DNA from: Spirochaetales bacterium
Lineage (GTDB): Bacteria; Spirochaetota; Spirochaetia; Treponematales; Treponemataceae
Assembly: GCA_029098225.1 (NCBI GenBank)
Contig: JAQXNX010000010.1
Coordinates: 310,001-374,000, forward strand
Reading direction: 5' to 3'
DNA length: 64,000 nucleotides
Shown piece by piece: positions 41,836-50,357 of this stretch. The notes beneath the pieces are model-generated. The model did not search any database. It had not been told where the DNA came from and saw nothing but the letters and a program-made list of their open reading frames with translations. How positions within the stretch are numbered: position 1 is the stretch's first letter; every line of letters begins with the position of its first letter. A program made the position numbers and the translations under genes.

Positions 41836-42402
41836 TTATTCATCCTGCTGTGTATATACAATTTGCGAAAGGAATTCTGAGTATTCTTTAATAATATCCG
41901 GGTGCGAAATTGCATAATTTATAATTTGTCTTCCAAGTCCATTTGCAGTAAGCTCCATGATTTTTTCTAACGGTACTATATTGATTGAAGGGCATGTTGG
42001 TGTAAGCGCAACTGCCAGCTTATTTGAATCTGGAAGTTTTATTGCGCGAAGCGGCCAGATTTTACATTCAAAGGGCTTGAGTTCTACTGTTAGTGTGCAG
42101 CCATGCGTCGGGTCAAGGAAGGGGCATGGAGCTTCTTCGGACGGGTCGTCTGTATGGTAGTCTGTGCGGAGATCGAAGGTGTAAGATGACGGGGATGCCG
42201 GTTTTGAACTAATGGTTGAATGGTTCCCTGTATTTTCCGATACAGAGCCTGCAGGTCGGAATTTTGCAGCTGGTTTTAATTCCTGCATTTTTTTTAAATC
42301 TTCTTCGGGGAAAATTGGAGTTTCCCAAAGGCTTTGCCTGCGGAAGCTGCAACAGAATTTACAGGCAGCGCAATCTGATTTTGCAAGTATTGAAGACAGC
42401 AT
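41836..42402 (-). CDS. YkgJ-family cysteine-cluster protein
   Basis: 188 aa. Cysteine cluster 'CAACKFCC' at the N-terminus and further Cys in 'CPFLDPTHGCTL' and 'FECKIWPL' match the YkgJ/UPF0153 zinc- or iron-binding family. Function is unknown. GGAGG lies 7 nt before the ATG. It is 55 nt downstream of the DUF2156 gene and probably in the same transcript. Confidence 0.8.
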   Translation of the reverse strand: MLSSILAKSDCAACKFCCSFRRQSLWETPIFPEEDLKKMQELKPAAKFRPAGSVSENTGNHSTISSKPASPSSYTFDLRTDYHTDDPSEEAPCPFLDPTHGCTLTVELKPFECKIWPLRAIKLPDSNKLAVALTPTCPSINIVPLEKIMELTANGLGRQIINYAISHPDIIKEYSEFLSQIVYTQQDE

Positions 42403-42457
42403 GAAAAACCTCCGGGGGCGTTACGGGGTGTCCCCGCAGGGTGGGGCTCCGCCCTCC

Positions 42458-43390
42458 TTATTCAATTATACCGTAAAATTTTTCCAGAATCATCTCGGGC
42501 TTATAGGAAAGTTTTGCTTTTCGCAGTCCTTCTACGCCCATATCTTCTTCGCGGTTGAAGTAAAGAAAATCTGCACAGCGGCGTGCGAACTGCTGATTTA
42601 TTACTGCATAAGCTCCGTTTTTCGCAAAATCACCAAAGGATTTTTCGAAAATTACATCGAGAACGTTTGGAGAAATTGGGCTGGCAAGGGTCATAGCGGC
42701 AGGTTCTCCGTTTATGTAGAGTACTCCGCCACGAAGATTAAGAAGCTCTGTATTTTGAAGAGCGTGCTCTATGCTTTCATGCTCAAGACGGAGAACTTCC
42801 TGATTTTCGCCTCCATTTTCTTCATACCATTTTTGAGAAACTTCAAGAACATCGGCGGCAATATTGTTTTCGGGATAGCTTTTAAATTCCCATGCTGTTC
42901 CATAAACTCCATAGGTTCTGTTAAAGCGTGAGATATGGTTACGCTTTTTTTGATAAAGTGAGCCCGGGAGTTCTGCCAGATTTGTTCGCAGATAGATGTA
43001 GTCACAGTCGTCGCGGTTAGTTTTCCAGTTTATTGTGTGACCGGGGAAGTGGCGGTCAAGAATCTCGTTTATCTGTGCTTTCTGCTCGCTGGTAAGCAGA
43101 CAGAAGGCTACAGGGCGGCTTTGTGCTTTTGCGTCTTCAAAAATAAGCTCGATGGCTGTTTTTAGCCAGTCTTTTGTCGGATTTTTCATTGGAAGTGGAA
43201 ATCCGTAGCCGGTCCGATTTTCTATACCCTGTGTACCATGGTAATAGCGGAAAAGAATGTTTTTCTGGATTTTGAGTTCGGTATTGTATTTTTCCTGCAG
43301 CAGAAAAAGGTTTGCAATGGATGTGTCGCTGCCGAAAAGTCCGGCGCTTTCAAGGTTGCTGTTGAGGTATTCAAAATCCAGAAAATTCAT
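42458..43390 (-). CDS. DUF2156-family acyltransferase-like protein
   Basis: 310 aa. The sequence 'KKRNHISRFNRTYG', 'ALQNTELLNLRGGVLYINGEPAAMTLA', 'VIFEKSFGDFAKNGAYAVIN' and 'YFNREEDMGVEGLRKAKLSY' follows the twin-GNAT fold of DUF2156, known from the C-terminal part of lysyl-phosphatidylglycerol synthase MprF. No membrane part is present, so it is the soluble type common in Treponema and clostridia. Substrate unknown. Confidence 0.8.
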   Translation of the reverse strand: MNFLDFEYLNSNLESAGLFGSDTSIANLFLLQEKYNTELKIQKNILFRYYHGTQGIENRTGYGFPLPMKNPTKDWLKTAIELIFEDAKAQSRPVAFCLLTSEQKAQINEILDRHFPGHTINWKTNRDDCDYIYLRTNLAELPGSLYQKKRNHISRFNRTYGVYGTAWEFKSYPENNIAADVLEVSQKWYEENGGENQEVLRLEHESIEHALQNTELLNLRGGVLYINGEPAAMTLASPISPNVLDVIFEKSFGDFAKNGAYAVINQQFARRCADFLYFNREEDMGVEGLRKAKLSYKPEMILEKFYGIIE

Positions 43391-43528
43391 AGTTATAAGG
43401 TACTAACAAAATTGTGCAAAATCAAGTTATAAAAATCTGTTATAATTGTATAAAAAATAATGGGAAAATATCTAAATTGCAAATTAATTTTTTTTAAAAT
43501 TTTAAAAAAAAATGATGACCTAATTGAA

Positions 43529-43648
43529 TTTTTTTGTTATTATTCCCCGAACGTTGAAATTTAGGTAGTAAAGCTATAAAAATTGCATTCAGTTCCTACG
43601 CAGCGTGACGGCTTTGACCGGTTATTTATCATTACAAAGAGGTAATAG
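43529..43648 (+). promoter_or_regulatory. Promoter and leader of the decarboxylase gene
   Basis: TTTTTTGTTATTAT ending at 43543 repeats the box in front of ldhA (22651-22665) and the AraC gene (17890-17901). About 100 nt of leader follow to the AGAGGT ribosome site, with a possible GACGGCTTTGACCGG hairpin. A regulatory RNA is possible but I recognise no riboswitch class. Confidence 0.4.
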
Positions 43649-44821
43649 ATGTTTAATCGTAGCGATTATGTCAGCGATAAGGACTGGCAGCGTTTTCTCG
43701 ACTTTTCTAAGGATTTGGAAACCCCAAATATCGTAATCAATCTCAGCACAATCAAAAATAATTTTATCAGGCTTAGAGATTCCTTCCCTTATGCACGAAT
43801 TTATTATGCAATGAAGTCAAACCCTGGTGAGCCAGTCCTTCAGATGCTCGCAGAAATGGGTTCTTGCTTCGATATTGCTTCCCGTTACGAACTGGATATG
43901 ATTTCTAAGTTCAACGTTTCTCCAGACCGTCTTTCTTACGGTAATACAATCAAAAAGGCTAAGGATATTAAATATTTTTACGACAAGGGCGTTCGTATGT
44001 TTGCAACCGACAGCAAGGATGACCTTAAGGAAATTGCAAAGAATGCTCCGGGCAGCCGCATTTATGTTCGCATCCTCGTAGAAAACTCTGTAAGTGCTGA
44101 CTGGCCTCTTTCCCGAAAGTTTGGCTGCCATCCGGATATGGCTTATGACTTACTGGTATTGGCGCGAGATCTTGGCCTTACTCCATATGGAATCAGCTTC
44201 CATGTTGGAAGCCAGCAGCGCGATATTGGTCAGTGGAACGACGCTATTGCTAAGGTAAAATATTTGTTCACTTCCCTTGAAGAAGAAGAAGGAATCCGCC
44301 TGAGCATGATTAATATGGGTGGTGGTTTCCCTGCAAGCTACATCGAGCCAACAAATACACTGGCAGAATATGCCTCAGAAATTACACGTTACATTCAGGA
44401 AGACTTTGGTGACGATATTCCGGAAATTATTCTTGAGCCTGGCCGCTCACTTGTTGGCGACAGCGGTATTTTGACCAGCGAGGTAATTTTGACTTCGCGC
44501 AAAAACAATACAGCACTTGCCCGCTGGGTTTATGTTGATGCTGGAAAATTCAACGGTCTTATCGAAACTCTTGATGAATCAATTAAATATCCAGTAGTGA
44601 CCAGCCGCGACAAGCCGGGTGAAAAAGAAGGCATTGTAATCATCGCAGGCCCTACCTGCGACAGCATGGACATCATGTACGAAGACGCAAAGTACAAGCT
44701 GCCGATTTCCCTCAAAGCCGGCGACAAGCTCTACTGGCTTTCGACAGGTGCTTATACTTCGACTTATGCGTCTGTGGCATTTAACGGATTCCCGCCGATA
44801 AAAACATATTTTATGGATTAG
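43649..44821 (+). CDS. Type III PLP-dependent ornithine/lysine/diaminopimelate-type decarboxylase
   Basis: 390 aa. The PLP lysine lies in 'YYAMKSNPG', with 'FDIASRYELD', 'FHVGSQQ', 'NMGGGFPA', 'EPGRSLVGD' and 'GPTCDSMD' as the other fold III motifs. The last one, with Cys-Asp-Ser, is the pattern of ornithine/lysine decarboxylases rather than LysA. It likely makes putrescine or cadaverine. AGAGGT lies 7 nt before the ATG. G/C-ending codons rise toward the 3' end. Confidence 0.88.
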   Translation: MFNRSDYVSDKDWQRFLDFSKDLETPNIVINLSTIKNNFIRLRDSFPYARIYYAMKSNPGEPVLQMLAEMGSCFDIASRYELDMISKFNVSPDRLSYGNTIKKAKDIKYFYDKGVRMFATDSKDDLKEIAKNAPGSRIYVRILVENSVSADWPLSRKFGCHPDMAYDLLVLARDLGLTPYGISFHVGSQQRDIGQWNDAIAKVKYLFTSLEEEEGIRLSMINMGGGFPASYIEPTNTLAEYASEITRYIQEDFGDDIPEIILEPGRSLVGDSGILTSEVILTSRKNNTALARWVYVDAGKFNGLIETLDESIKYPVVTSRDKPGEKEGIVIIAGPTCDSMDIMYEDAKYKLPISLKAGDKLYWLSTGAYTSTYASVAFNGFPPIKTYFMD

Positions 44822-44861
44822 AAAGGGAATTCTGTACTGCGGTCGTGAGAAATTAAATAGT

Positions 44862-45287
44862 ATGAAAAAACTCAATTGGGAAAAATATTCAAAATATCTT
44901 ACGATTATTGCTCTTGTTTTTATAATTGCCGCAGGTTATTTTGTTAATCGTCATAAAGTTCAGATACGTGAGGCATATAAGCTTCCATTTTATGAAGTAG
45001 ATTTACAGACTGTTGAAGACGGTATTTATTATGGAAAAACTTATACAACTTTTCTTCATGTTCAGTTAAATGTAAAAGTTGAAAATCATAAAATTCAGGA
45101 TATTGAAGTACTGGAATGTGAAGGAATTGATGGCGAAACTGCAAAACCAATTTTACAGACAATGATTCAAGAAAACAAAGTTGTTGTTCCAGCTATCAAA
45201 CATGCTGAATTGGGAAGTCTTGTTTATATCAGCTGTGTCAGCTGTGCGTTGAATGAAGAATACTTAAGTGAAAATAGCGATGAATGA
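44862..45287 (+). CDS. Membrane-anchored FMN-binding-domain-like protein
   Basis: 141 aa. One N-terminal membrane helix ('YLTIIALVFIIAAGYFV') and then 'VEDGIYYGKTYTTFLHVQLNVKVENHKIQDIEVLECEGI', the strand pattern of FMN-binding (Rnf/Nqr-type) domains. The flavinylation [ST]GAT-type motif is absent; 'YISCVSCAL' stands at the end. Function unknown. Its end overlaps the queH start by 8 nt, so the two are coupled. Confidence 0.65.
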   Translation: MKKLNWEKYSKYLTIIALVFIIAAGYFVNRHKVQIREAYKLPFYEVDLQTVEDGIYYGKTYTTFLHVQLNVKVENHKIQDIEVLECEGIDGETAKPILQTMIQENKVVVPAIKHAELGSLVYISCVSCALNEEYLSENSDE

Positions 45288-46044
45288 AGCCGTAAATAAT
45301 TCAGTTAATCAGCAGAAAATTAATTATCAGAAAAGGCTGGATGAAATAATTTTAAAAATTCAGTCGGGGCGTGGAAATTCAGAGATTATTAAACCTACGC
45401 TTTTGCTTCATGCCTGCTGCGGTCCATGTTCATCTTATGTTCTGGAATATCTTGCAGAGTTTTTTCAAATTACAGTTTATTACTATAATCCGAATATTTA
45501 TCCGGAGGAAGAATATAACCGCCGCCTTAATGAACTAAAAAAATTTTATGAAAAATTTCCGCCTGTTTTGCAACAGAAGGTTAAACTCGTAGAAGCTGAA
45601 TATGAACCGGAGCAGTTTTATGAGGCAATAAGGATTAAGGAAAATCCGGAACTTGCTAAAGAAAAGGAAAAAGGTGAACGCTGCCGCCGCTGTTATGAAT
45701 TGCGCTTAAGACGTTCCTTTGAATATGCTCAGAAAAATAATTTTGATTATTTTTGTACAACGCTTTCAATCAGTCCTTTTAAGGATTCACAAAAAATAAA
45801 TGTTATCGGCGCGGAGCTGGAACTTGCGGGCGCGAAGGATAAAATTTCGGCTTTTGAGAATAAAATTTCCGGCGCGGAAAATTCAATACAAAAAAAAGCC
45901 GCTTCAGAGAATTCTCCAAAGTGGCTTTATTCAGATTTTAAAAAGAACAATGGTTTTAAGCGCAGTCTTGAGTTAAGCGAAGAATACGGAATGTACCGTC
46001 AGACATATTGCGGCTGCATTTATTCATTACAAAACCTGAAATAA
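45280..46044 (+). CDS. queH: Epoxyqueuosine reductase QueH
   Basis: 254 aa from the ATG at 45280, which overlaps the upstream stop; a GTG at 45268 is an alternative. The QueH signature 'LLHACCGPCSSYV' gives the N-terminal Cys-Cys, 'ERCRRCYELRL' the second pair, and 'TYCGCIYS' the last. It reduces epoxyqueuosine to queuosine in tRNA. An insertion of about 45 residues rich in Lys/Ser/Ala precedes the C-terminal motif. It overlaps the convergent proB by 18 nt. Confidence 0.9.
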   Translation: MNEAVNNSVNQQKINYQKRLDEIILKIQSGRGNSEIIKPTLLLHACCGPCSSYVLEYLAEFFQITVYYYNPNIYPEEEYNRRLNELKKFYEKFPPVLQQKVKLVEAEYEPEQFYEAIRIKENPELAKEKEKGERCRRCYELRLRRSFEYAQKNNFDYFCTTLSISPFKDSQKINVIGAELELAGAKDKISAFENKISGAENSIQKKAASENSPKWLYSDFKKNNGFKRSLELSEEYGMYRQTYCGCIYSLQNLK

Positions 46045-46824
46045 AGTTCCTGTAGCGTCTTCCTGCAAAAGTTTTATAAGCGCATTTTGTTTTCCGCCAT
46101 TTGCAAGAAGCATTTGAATTCCATATTCGGTTACCTTTTCTGCAGCCTGAATTTTTGTTTCCATTCCGCCGGTTCCGAATGCATTAGTTTCTCCAATTTT
46201 TATAGATTTACGGAGTTCAGGAATATTTTCCACAGTTTCAATCAACTTTGCATTTGGATTTGTCTTAGGATTATCAGAATAAACACCGTCTATGTCGCTG
46301 AATAAAATGAGCATATCAGCAGACCAGAGAATTGCTGTTAGTGCACTAAGATTATCATTATCGCCTATTTTAATTTCGTCATAGCTTACGCTGTCGTTTT
46401 CATTAATAATGGGAATAACACCTTCATCAACAAGAGTAAAAAGAGTATTGCGAATATTTAAACTGCGATGTTCATTTTCAAAATCATCTTTTGTAAGAAG
46501 AAGCTGACCAATGTGCAGTTCCTGCTTCTGGAATGCTTTTCGCCACTGATGCATAAGCTCTACCTGACCGATAGAACAAAGTGCCTGCCGGTAATGAACA
46601 TCTTTTTTGCGAGCCCATTCTTTTGTTGTAGAAACTCCGGCAACCTGTGCTCCAGAGGAAACAAGAATAATCTGCTTACCCTGTTTAATTAAATCAGCGC
46701 ATTGAGCAGCAAATTCTGACATAAATTCTGTATTTACAGTTCCATCGGTCTTTGCAAGAGTATTTGAACCAATTTTTATTACAATTTTACGTGCCTTTTT
46801 AAGACTTTCATTAATCATGCTCAT
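46027..46824 (-). CDS. proB: Glutamate 5-kinase
   Basis: 265 aa. It phosphorylates glutamate as the first step of proline synthesis. The kinase motifs are 'VIKIGSNTLAK', 'VSSGAQVAGV', 'NENDSVSYDEIKIGDNDNLS', and 'GTGGMETKIQAAE', all typical. The C-terminal PUA domain of longer ProB proteins is missing, a known short type. AGAGGA lies 6 nt before the ATG, and it starts 10 nt after proA. Confidence 0.93.
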   Translation of the reverse strand: MSMINESLKKARKIVIKIGSNTLAKTDGTVNTEFMSEFAAQCADLIKQGKQIILVSSGAQVAGVSTTKEWARKKDVHYRQALCSIGQVELMHQWRKAFQKQELHIGQLLLTKDDFENEHRSLNIRNTLFTLVDEGVIPIINENDSVSYDEIKIGDNDNLSALTAILWSADMLILFSDIDGVYSDNPKTNPNAKLIETVENIPELRKSIKIGETNAFGTGGMETKIQAAEKVTEYGIQMLLANGGKQNALIKLLQEDATGTLFQVL

Positions 46825-46834
46825 AATAATTCCT

Positions 46835-48097
46835 CTAGCGTATCTGACCTTCGCCGTCTATCAGATATTTGGTTGTTGTAAGCGCTTTTATCCCCATAGG
46901 TCCTCGTGCATGAAGCTTTTGGGTACTGATTCCAAGCTCAGCGCCAAAACCAAATTCTCCTCCATCGGTAAATCTTGTAGAAGCATTTACATAAACGCAG
47001 GCAGCATCAATTTTACTCTGGAAAAGTCTTGCTGCAGCACGACTTTCTGTAATTATGCTTTCGCTGTGTTTTGTATTATGAGAATTTATATATTCAATTG
47101 CTTCTTCAATGGAATCTACAGTTTTAATGCAGCATTCGTAATCAAGATATTCGTTACCAAAGTCGGCTTCGGTTGCAGCAACAGCATTTTTAAGATATTT
47201 GATTGCCCGTTCATCTGCGTGAAGCTTTACGCGGCCTGCAAACGTTTCTTCAAGGCGTGGCAGAAAATCTTTTGCAACCTTGCTGTTAACAACAATGCAT
47301 TCAATTGCGTTGCAAACACTTGGCCGCTGAATTTTTGCATTTTCTGCAATTTTAGCAGCCATATCAAGATTCGCAGATTCGTCTATATATAAATGGCAAA
47401 CACCGCTTCCGGTTTCTATAACAGGAATTCGCGCATTGCTTACAACATTTTGAATAAGCTTTTTACCGCCGCGTGGAAGCACAACATCAATTTTTCCAAC
47501 AGCATTAAAAATAGCATCAACGTCGCTGTGGTCATGTTCATGAACTTCAACAAGCTCAATCGCCTCTGGAATTCCTATAATTCCAGATTTATCAACAACA
47601 GAGCCAAGCGCTTCTTTAATTATGCGAACAATTTCTTTATTAGAATTATAAGCCGAAGAAGAACCTCTTAAAAGAATTGAGTTTCCACTTTTATATGCAA
47701 GACAGAATGCATCAACAGTAACATTCGGGCGGCTTTCGTAAATAATTGCAACAACACCAAGCGGAACTCTAATCTGGCGAATTGTCATGCCATTTGGAGT
47801 TTTCCAGCCGGCAATTTCTTCACCAATAGGATCAGTCTGCGACATAACAATCTTTATGCTTTCTATAATTCCATCAATTCTTTTATCATTAAGAGTAAGA
47901 CGGTCAATTAAAGATTCAGACATTCCTGTGGCACGGCCGTTATTAACGTCTAATTGATTTGCTTCAATAATTTTTTTTCTATTATTATCCAGAGCCTGGG
48001 CAACAGCCTGTAAAGCCAGATTTTTTTGACTGGCAGTCTGGAGAGCAAGCTTCTCGCTGCCTGAACGTAAAGATTTGCAGATAGAGTCTAAATTCAT
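46835..48097 (-). CDS. proA: Gamma-glutamyl phosphate reductase
   Basis: 420 aa, normal length. It reduces gamma-glutamyl phosphate to the semialdehyde with NADPH. Landmarks are 'IRQIRVPLGVVAIIYESRPN', 'GNSILLRGSS', 'VIETGSGVCHLYID' (catalytic Cys), 'CNAIECIVV', and 'FGFGAELGISTQKLHARGPMG'. The order proA-proB is the reverse of the usual operon. GAGGA lies 6 nt before the ATG. Confidence 0.95.
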   Translation of the reverse strand: MNLDSICKSLRSGSEKLALQTASQKNLALQAVAQALDNNRKKIIEANQLDVNNGRATGMSESLIDRLTLNDKRIDGIIESIKIVMSQTDPIGEEIAGWKTPNGMTIRQIRVPLGVVAIIYESRPNVTVDAFCLAYKSGNSILLRGSSSAYNSNKEIVRIIKEALGSVVDKSGIIGIPEAIELVEVHEHDHSDVDAIFNAVGKIDVVLPRGGKKLIQNVVSNARIPVIETGSGVCHLYIDESANLDMAAKIAENAKIQRPSVCNAIECIVVNSKVAKDFLPRLEETFAGRVKLHADERAIKYLKNAVAATEADFGNEYLDYECCIKTVDSIEEAIEYINSHNTKHSESIITESRAAARLFQSKIDAACVYVNASTRFTDGGEFGFGAELGISTQKLHARGPMGIKALTTTKYLIDGEGQIR

Positions 48098-48126
48098 TTT
48101 AAATCCTCATTTAAAAAACACGAAAA

Positions 48127-48148
48127 GGTTTCAATAATAATTGAAACC
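48127..48148 (-). terminator. Rho-independent terminator between the hypothetical gene and proA
   Basis: GGTTTCAAT-AATA-ATTGAAACC forms a perfect 9-bp stem; on the minus strand it runs into TTTTCG then TTTTTT. It should end the transcript of the gene at 48185-48706 before proA. Confidence 0.75.
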
Positions 48149-48184
48149 TCCCGAATAAAACATTCTGAATATTTTCAAAAAGTT

Positions 48185-48706
48185 TTAGTAGTTTGCTAAA
48201 AAGTACATGCCAATCATCATAGCAAGCCGGTACTTTTCTTCTGACCATTTAGCCTTTTCGGGAAGGCTGGAAATATACCACCAGAATATTCCGAATTCGG
48301 GGTCTATTCTAAGAGTGTATTCTGCAAAATCATCGGAACTGGGGTCCTGGCCAAACATTAATAATACAGCCTGATTAATGATTTGCAAAAACAAAGGATA
48401 GTCAGATTTCCAGTTATTTTTTTCAAGATAAGAATTTAATTTATATATGAGTTGTTCTTTTAACGCAACATCAGATTTTTCAACCCATGTTTTTTGAACA
48501 AGAAGAGTCAGATTGTTTTTAAAACTTGAAACAAGCTTTTTAATACCATCAGCATCTGTTTTAGAAAGTCCCTTTTCTGCTCCAAAAGCCTTTGCAATAA
48601 CATCAGCAGATTTCTCAAAAGCAGAATCCTTTTCAAGAAAATCTTCAAGTGCAGAAATAGTTTTTTTATCTAAAAATTCGCTTAATAGTTCAGTCTGATT
48701 ACTCAT
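48185..48706 (-). CDS. Hypothetical helical protein
   Basis: 173 aa, Lys/Glu/Leu/Asp-rich and helical throughout, with a tryptophan-rich end ('FGIFWWYISSLPEKAKW'). No membrane segment or signal peptide. I do not recognise a family. No Shine-Dalgarno; a TAATAT ends 7 nt before the ATG. A terminator follows, so it is a single-gene unit. Confidence 0.6.
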   Translation of the reverse strand: MSNQTELLSEFLDKKTISALEDFLEKDSAFEKSADVIAKAFGAEKGLSKTDADGIKKLVSSFKNNLTLLVQKTWVEKSDVALKEQLIYKLNSYLEKNNWKSDYPLFLQIINQAVLLMFGQDPSSDDFAEYTLRIDPEFGIFWWYISSLPEKAKWSEEKYRLAMMIGMYFLANY

Positions 48707-48749
48707 ACAAGGAATATTAAAGATTTATTTAAGGTTGGTCAAGTTATTG

Positions 48750-48885
48750 AAGTTATTCCGGCGGTTTCCATCTGCCTCTGGCAGCTGGCCGCGCTTTTCG
48801 CCGTTCCGCTAACGCTGCATTCGTCTGTTCGTTTTACTCACTCCCGAACGCTTCGCGCGGCTACAATCGCTAACCGGGTTAAATA
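48750..48885. repeat. GC-rich intergenic patch
   Basis: A GC-rich stretch in the 358-bp spacer before 49066 holds CTGCCTCTGGCAG, GCCGCGC/GCGCGGC-type words and CCGCTAACGCTGC, which recalls the patches at 1613, 31080 and 52600. No gene is seen in it. Confidence 0.45.
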
Positions 48886-48919
48886 ATAAAAAAATATTTT
48901 AAACTTTTTGTCAAAAATA

Positions 48920-48948
48920 CTTGACATATAACAAAATGTTGTATATAT
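48920..48948 (+). promoter_or_regulatory. Promoter with operator-like palindrome for the membrane protein/XRE pair
   Basis: TTGACA (48920-48925) and TATATT (48943-48948) have a 17-nt spacer. The spacer holds ATAACA-AAA-TGTTGTAT, an inverted repeat where the XRE protein encoded downstream could bind. The leader to the 49066 start is about 110 nt. Confidence 0.6.
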
Positions 48949-49065
48949 TTTACATAAAGACAAACAGGAAGTGCACGCCTGAAAGTCTAAAACTAAACTA
49001 AATAAAACGAGTAAAAGCTTCCAGAAAAGTTTGGAAGGATTCTGCTCATAATAAGGAGAATTATT

Positions 49066-49575
49066 ATGCCTATAGCTTGGGGAATTGGATTAGTAACTGG
49101 TCTTTTGGTTGCAGCATTTGCAATTGTAATCTATAAGAAAAGCAGAAAAGGTAAATGCGAGTACGATGAGCGTCAGGTTGCAGCACGCGGACGTGCTTTT
49201 GCAGGTGGTTTTGTAACATTTGTATTCAGCGAGCTGGTTGTTTTCATTATTGAAATCTTTACAGGCGAACCGCTTGTAATTGGTGTACCTGGAACTTTGA
49301 GCATCATTATCTGTCTGCTTTCTACACTTGTTTTCCTTGAGGTTTCAATTTTCAGCGATGCATATTTTTCACCTGGAAAGCCTATGAGAAAATCATGGTG
49401 GGTTATTATGACTTTGCTTGGAATCAGCTTTATCATCAAGTTCTTCCTTGATAACGATTTCTGGTTTCAGCTTATAAATCTTGCTGCAGGATGTTTTATT
49501 GTAATTGTAATGCTGAGTATTCTTGTTAAGCAGCTGATTTCCAGAAAGGCAGATAAGGAAGAGAATGACGAATAA
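49066..49575 (+). CDS. Four-helix membrane protein paired with an XRE regulator
   Basis: 169 aa with four or five membrane helices. 'CEYDERQVAARGRAFAGGF' after the first helix is a motif of DUF2178/DUF3796-like membrane proteins often encoded next to small XRE regulators. Role unknown. AAGGAG lies 9 nt before the ATG. Confidence 0.7.
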   Translation: MPIAWGIGLVTGLLVAAFAIVIYKKSRKGKCEYDERQVAARGRAFAGGFVTFVFSELVVFIIEIFTGEPLVIGVPGTLSIIICLLSTLVFLEVSIFSDAYFSPGKPMRKSWWVIMTLLGISFIIKFFLDNDFWFQLINLAAGCFIVIVMLSILVKQLISRKADKEENDE

Positions 49576-49589
49576 ACCGGAGGAGCACT

Positions 49590-49790
49590 ATGAAAAATCT
49601 TAAATTAAAATCTGCACGTGCCCTTAAGGATATGTCACAGGAAGATCTGGCTAAGGCGGTAAATGTAAGCCGCCAGACAATCAATGCAATAGAAAAAGGC
49701 GACTATAATCCAACAATTAATCTTTGTATAGCAATCTGCAAAGTTCTTGGAGTTACATTAAACGATCTTTTTTGGGAAGAAGCAGAATAA
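49590..49790 (+). CDS. Small XRE-family (YozG-like) regulator
   Basis: 66 aa, a bare helix-turn-helix ('MSQEDLAKAVNVSRQTINAI', 'YNPTINLCIAICKVLGVTL') ending 'LNDLFWEEAE'. This is the typical small regulator paired with the membrane protein 14 nt upstream. GGAGGA lies 6 nt before the ATG. Probably represses its own operon at 48920-48948. Confidence 0.88.
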   Translation: MKNLKLKSARALKDMSQEDLAKAVNVSRQTINAIEKGDYNPTINLCIAICKVLGVTLNDLFWEEAE

Positions 49791-49810
49791 ACTATAAACA
49801 AAATAATTAT

Positions 49811-49864
49811 AAAAAGGCTGTCCTTTTTATGAAGCTTTTATAACTTCTGGGGCAGCTTTTTTTT
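49811..49864. terminator. Terminator between convergent XRE and GNAT genes
   Basis: AAAAAGGCTGTCC pairs with GGGGCAGCTTTTTT across a 26-nt loop (imperfect, with G-U pairs), ending in a T-run. Symmetric A/T flanks make it usable on both strands. Confidence 0.65.
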
Positions 49865-50357
49865 ACAGTTTTTTTTCGCGCAGTTCAAAACGGCCTTTGC
49901 GCCAGTCTGCGTAGCCTGTTACAGAGTATCCTGCCTTGTTATATAGCTTTATTGAATATGGATTTTTAGTAAAACAATCCAGACGAATAGAATCGAAACC
50001 GTTTTCCTTACAGAGCTCTTCTATATAGTTCATTGTTTTTCCTGCAATTCCTTTATGCTGGAATTCCGGCGAAACACAAAGCCTGTGAATTACACAAAAA
50101 TTAGAATCAGGAAAACTCCATTTTCCATTTTTATATTCTTCATCGCATTCAGTGTTTAAAACAAAACAAACGGCAATTTTTTCATTTTCAGTTCCAATAT
50201 ACATCTGAGCTTTTTCTATATCTTCTTTTATAATTGCTTTGTCCGGGTAAATTTCATCCCATTGAGGTATACCGTCTTTTTCCATGGCAATTATGGCATT
50301 TGAGTAAACAGAAAAAACTTCTTCCAGTTGATTAATTATTGCTTTAGTATAGTTCAA
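49863..50357 (-). CDS. GNAT-family N-acetyltransferase
   Basis: 164 aa if started from TTG 50357, which has TAAGG 8 nt upstream inside the end of the GH43 gene; the frame runs on to 50435 but overlaps GH43 further. Acetyl-CoA motif 'LCVSPEFQHKGIAGKTMNYI' and C-terminal 'CFTKNPYSIKLYNKAGYSV' are standard. Substrate unknown. It is coupled to the GH43 gene by a 14-nt overlap. Confidence 0.78.
   Translation of the reverse strand: MNYTKAIINQLEEVFSVYSNAIIAMEKDGIPQWDEIYPDKAIIKEDIEKAQMYIGTENEKIAVCFVLNTECDEEYKNGKWSFPDSNFCVIHRLCVSPEFQHKGIAGKTMNYIEELCKENGFDSIRLDCFTKNPYSIKLYNKAGYSVTGYADWRKGRFELREKKL

Noticed and set aside
43544-43648. Known riboswitch in the decarboxylase leader
   Set aside because: No conserved core of a class I could recognise; only a general hairpin.
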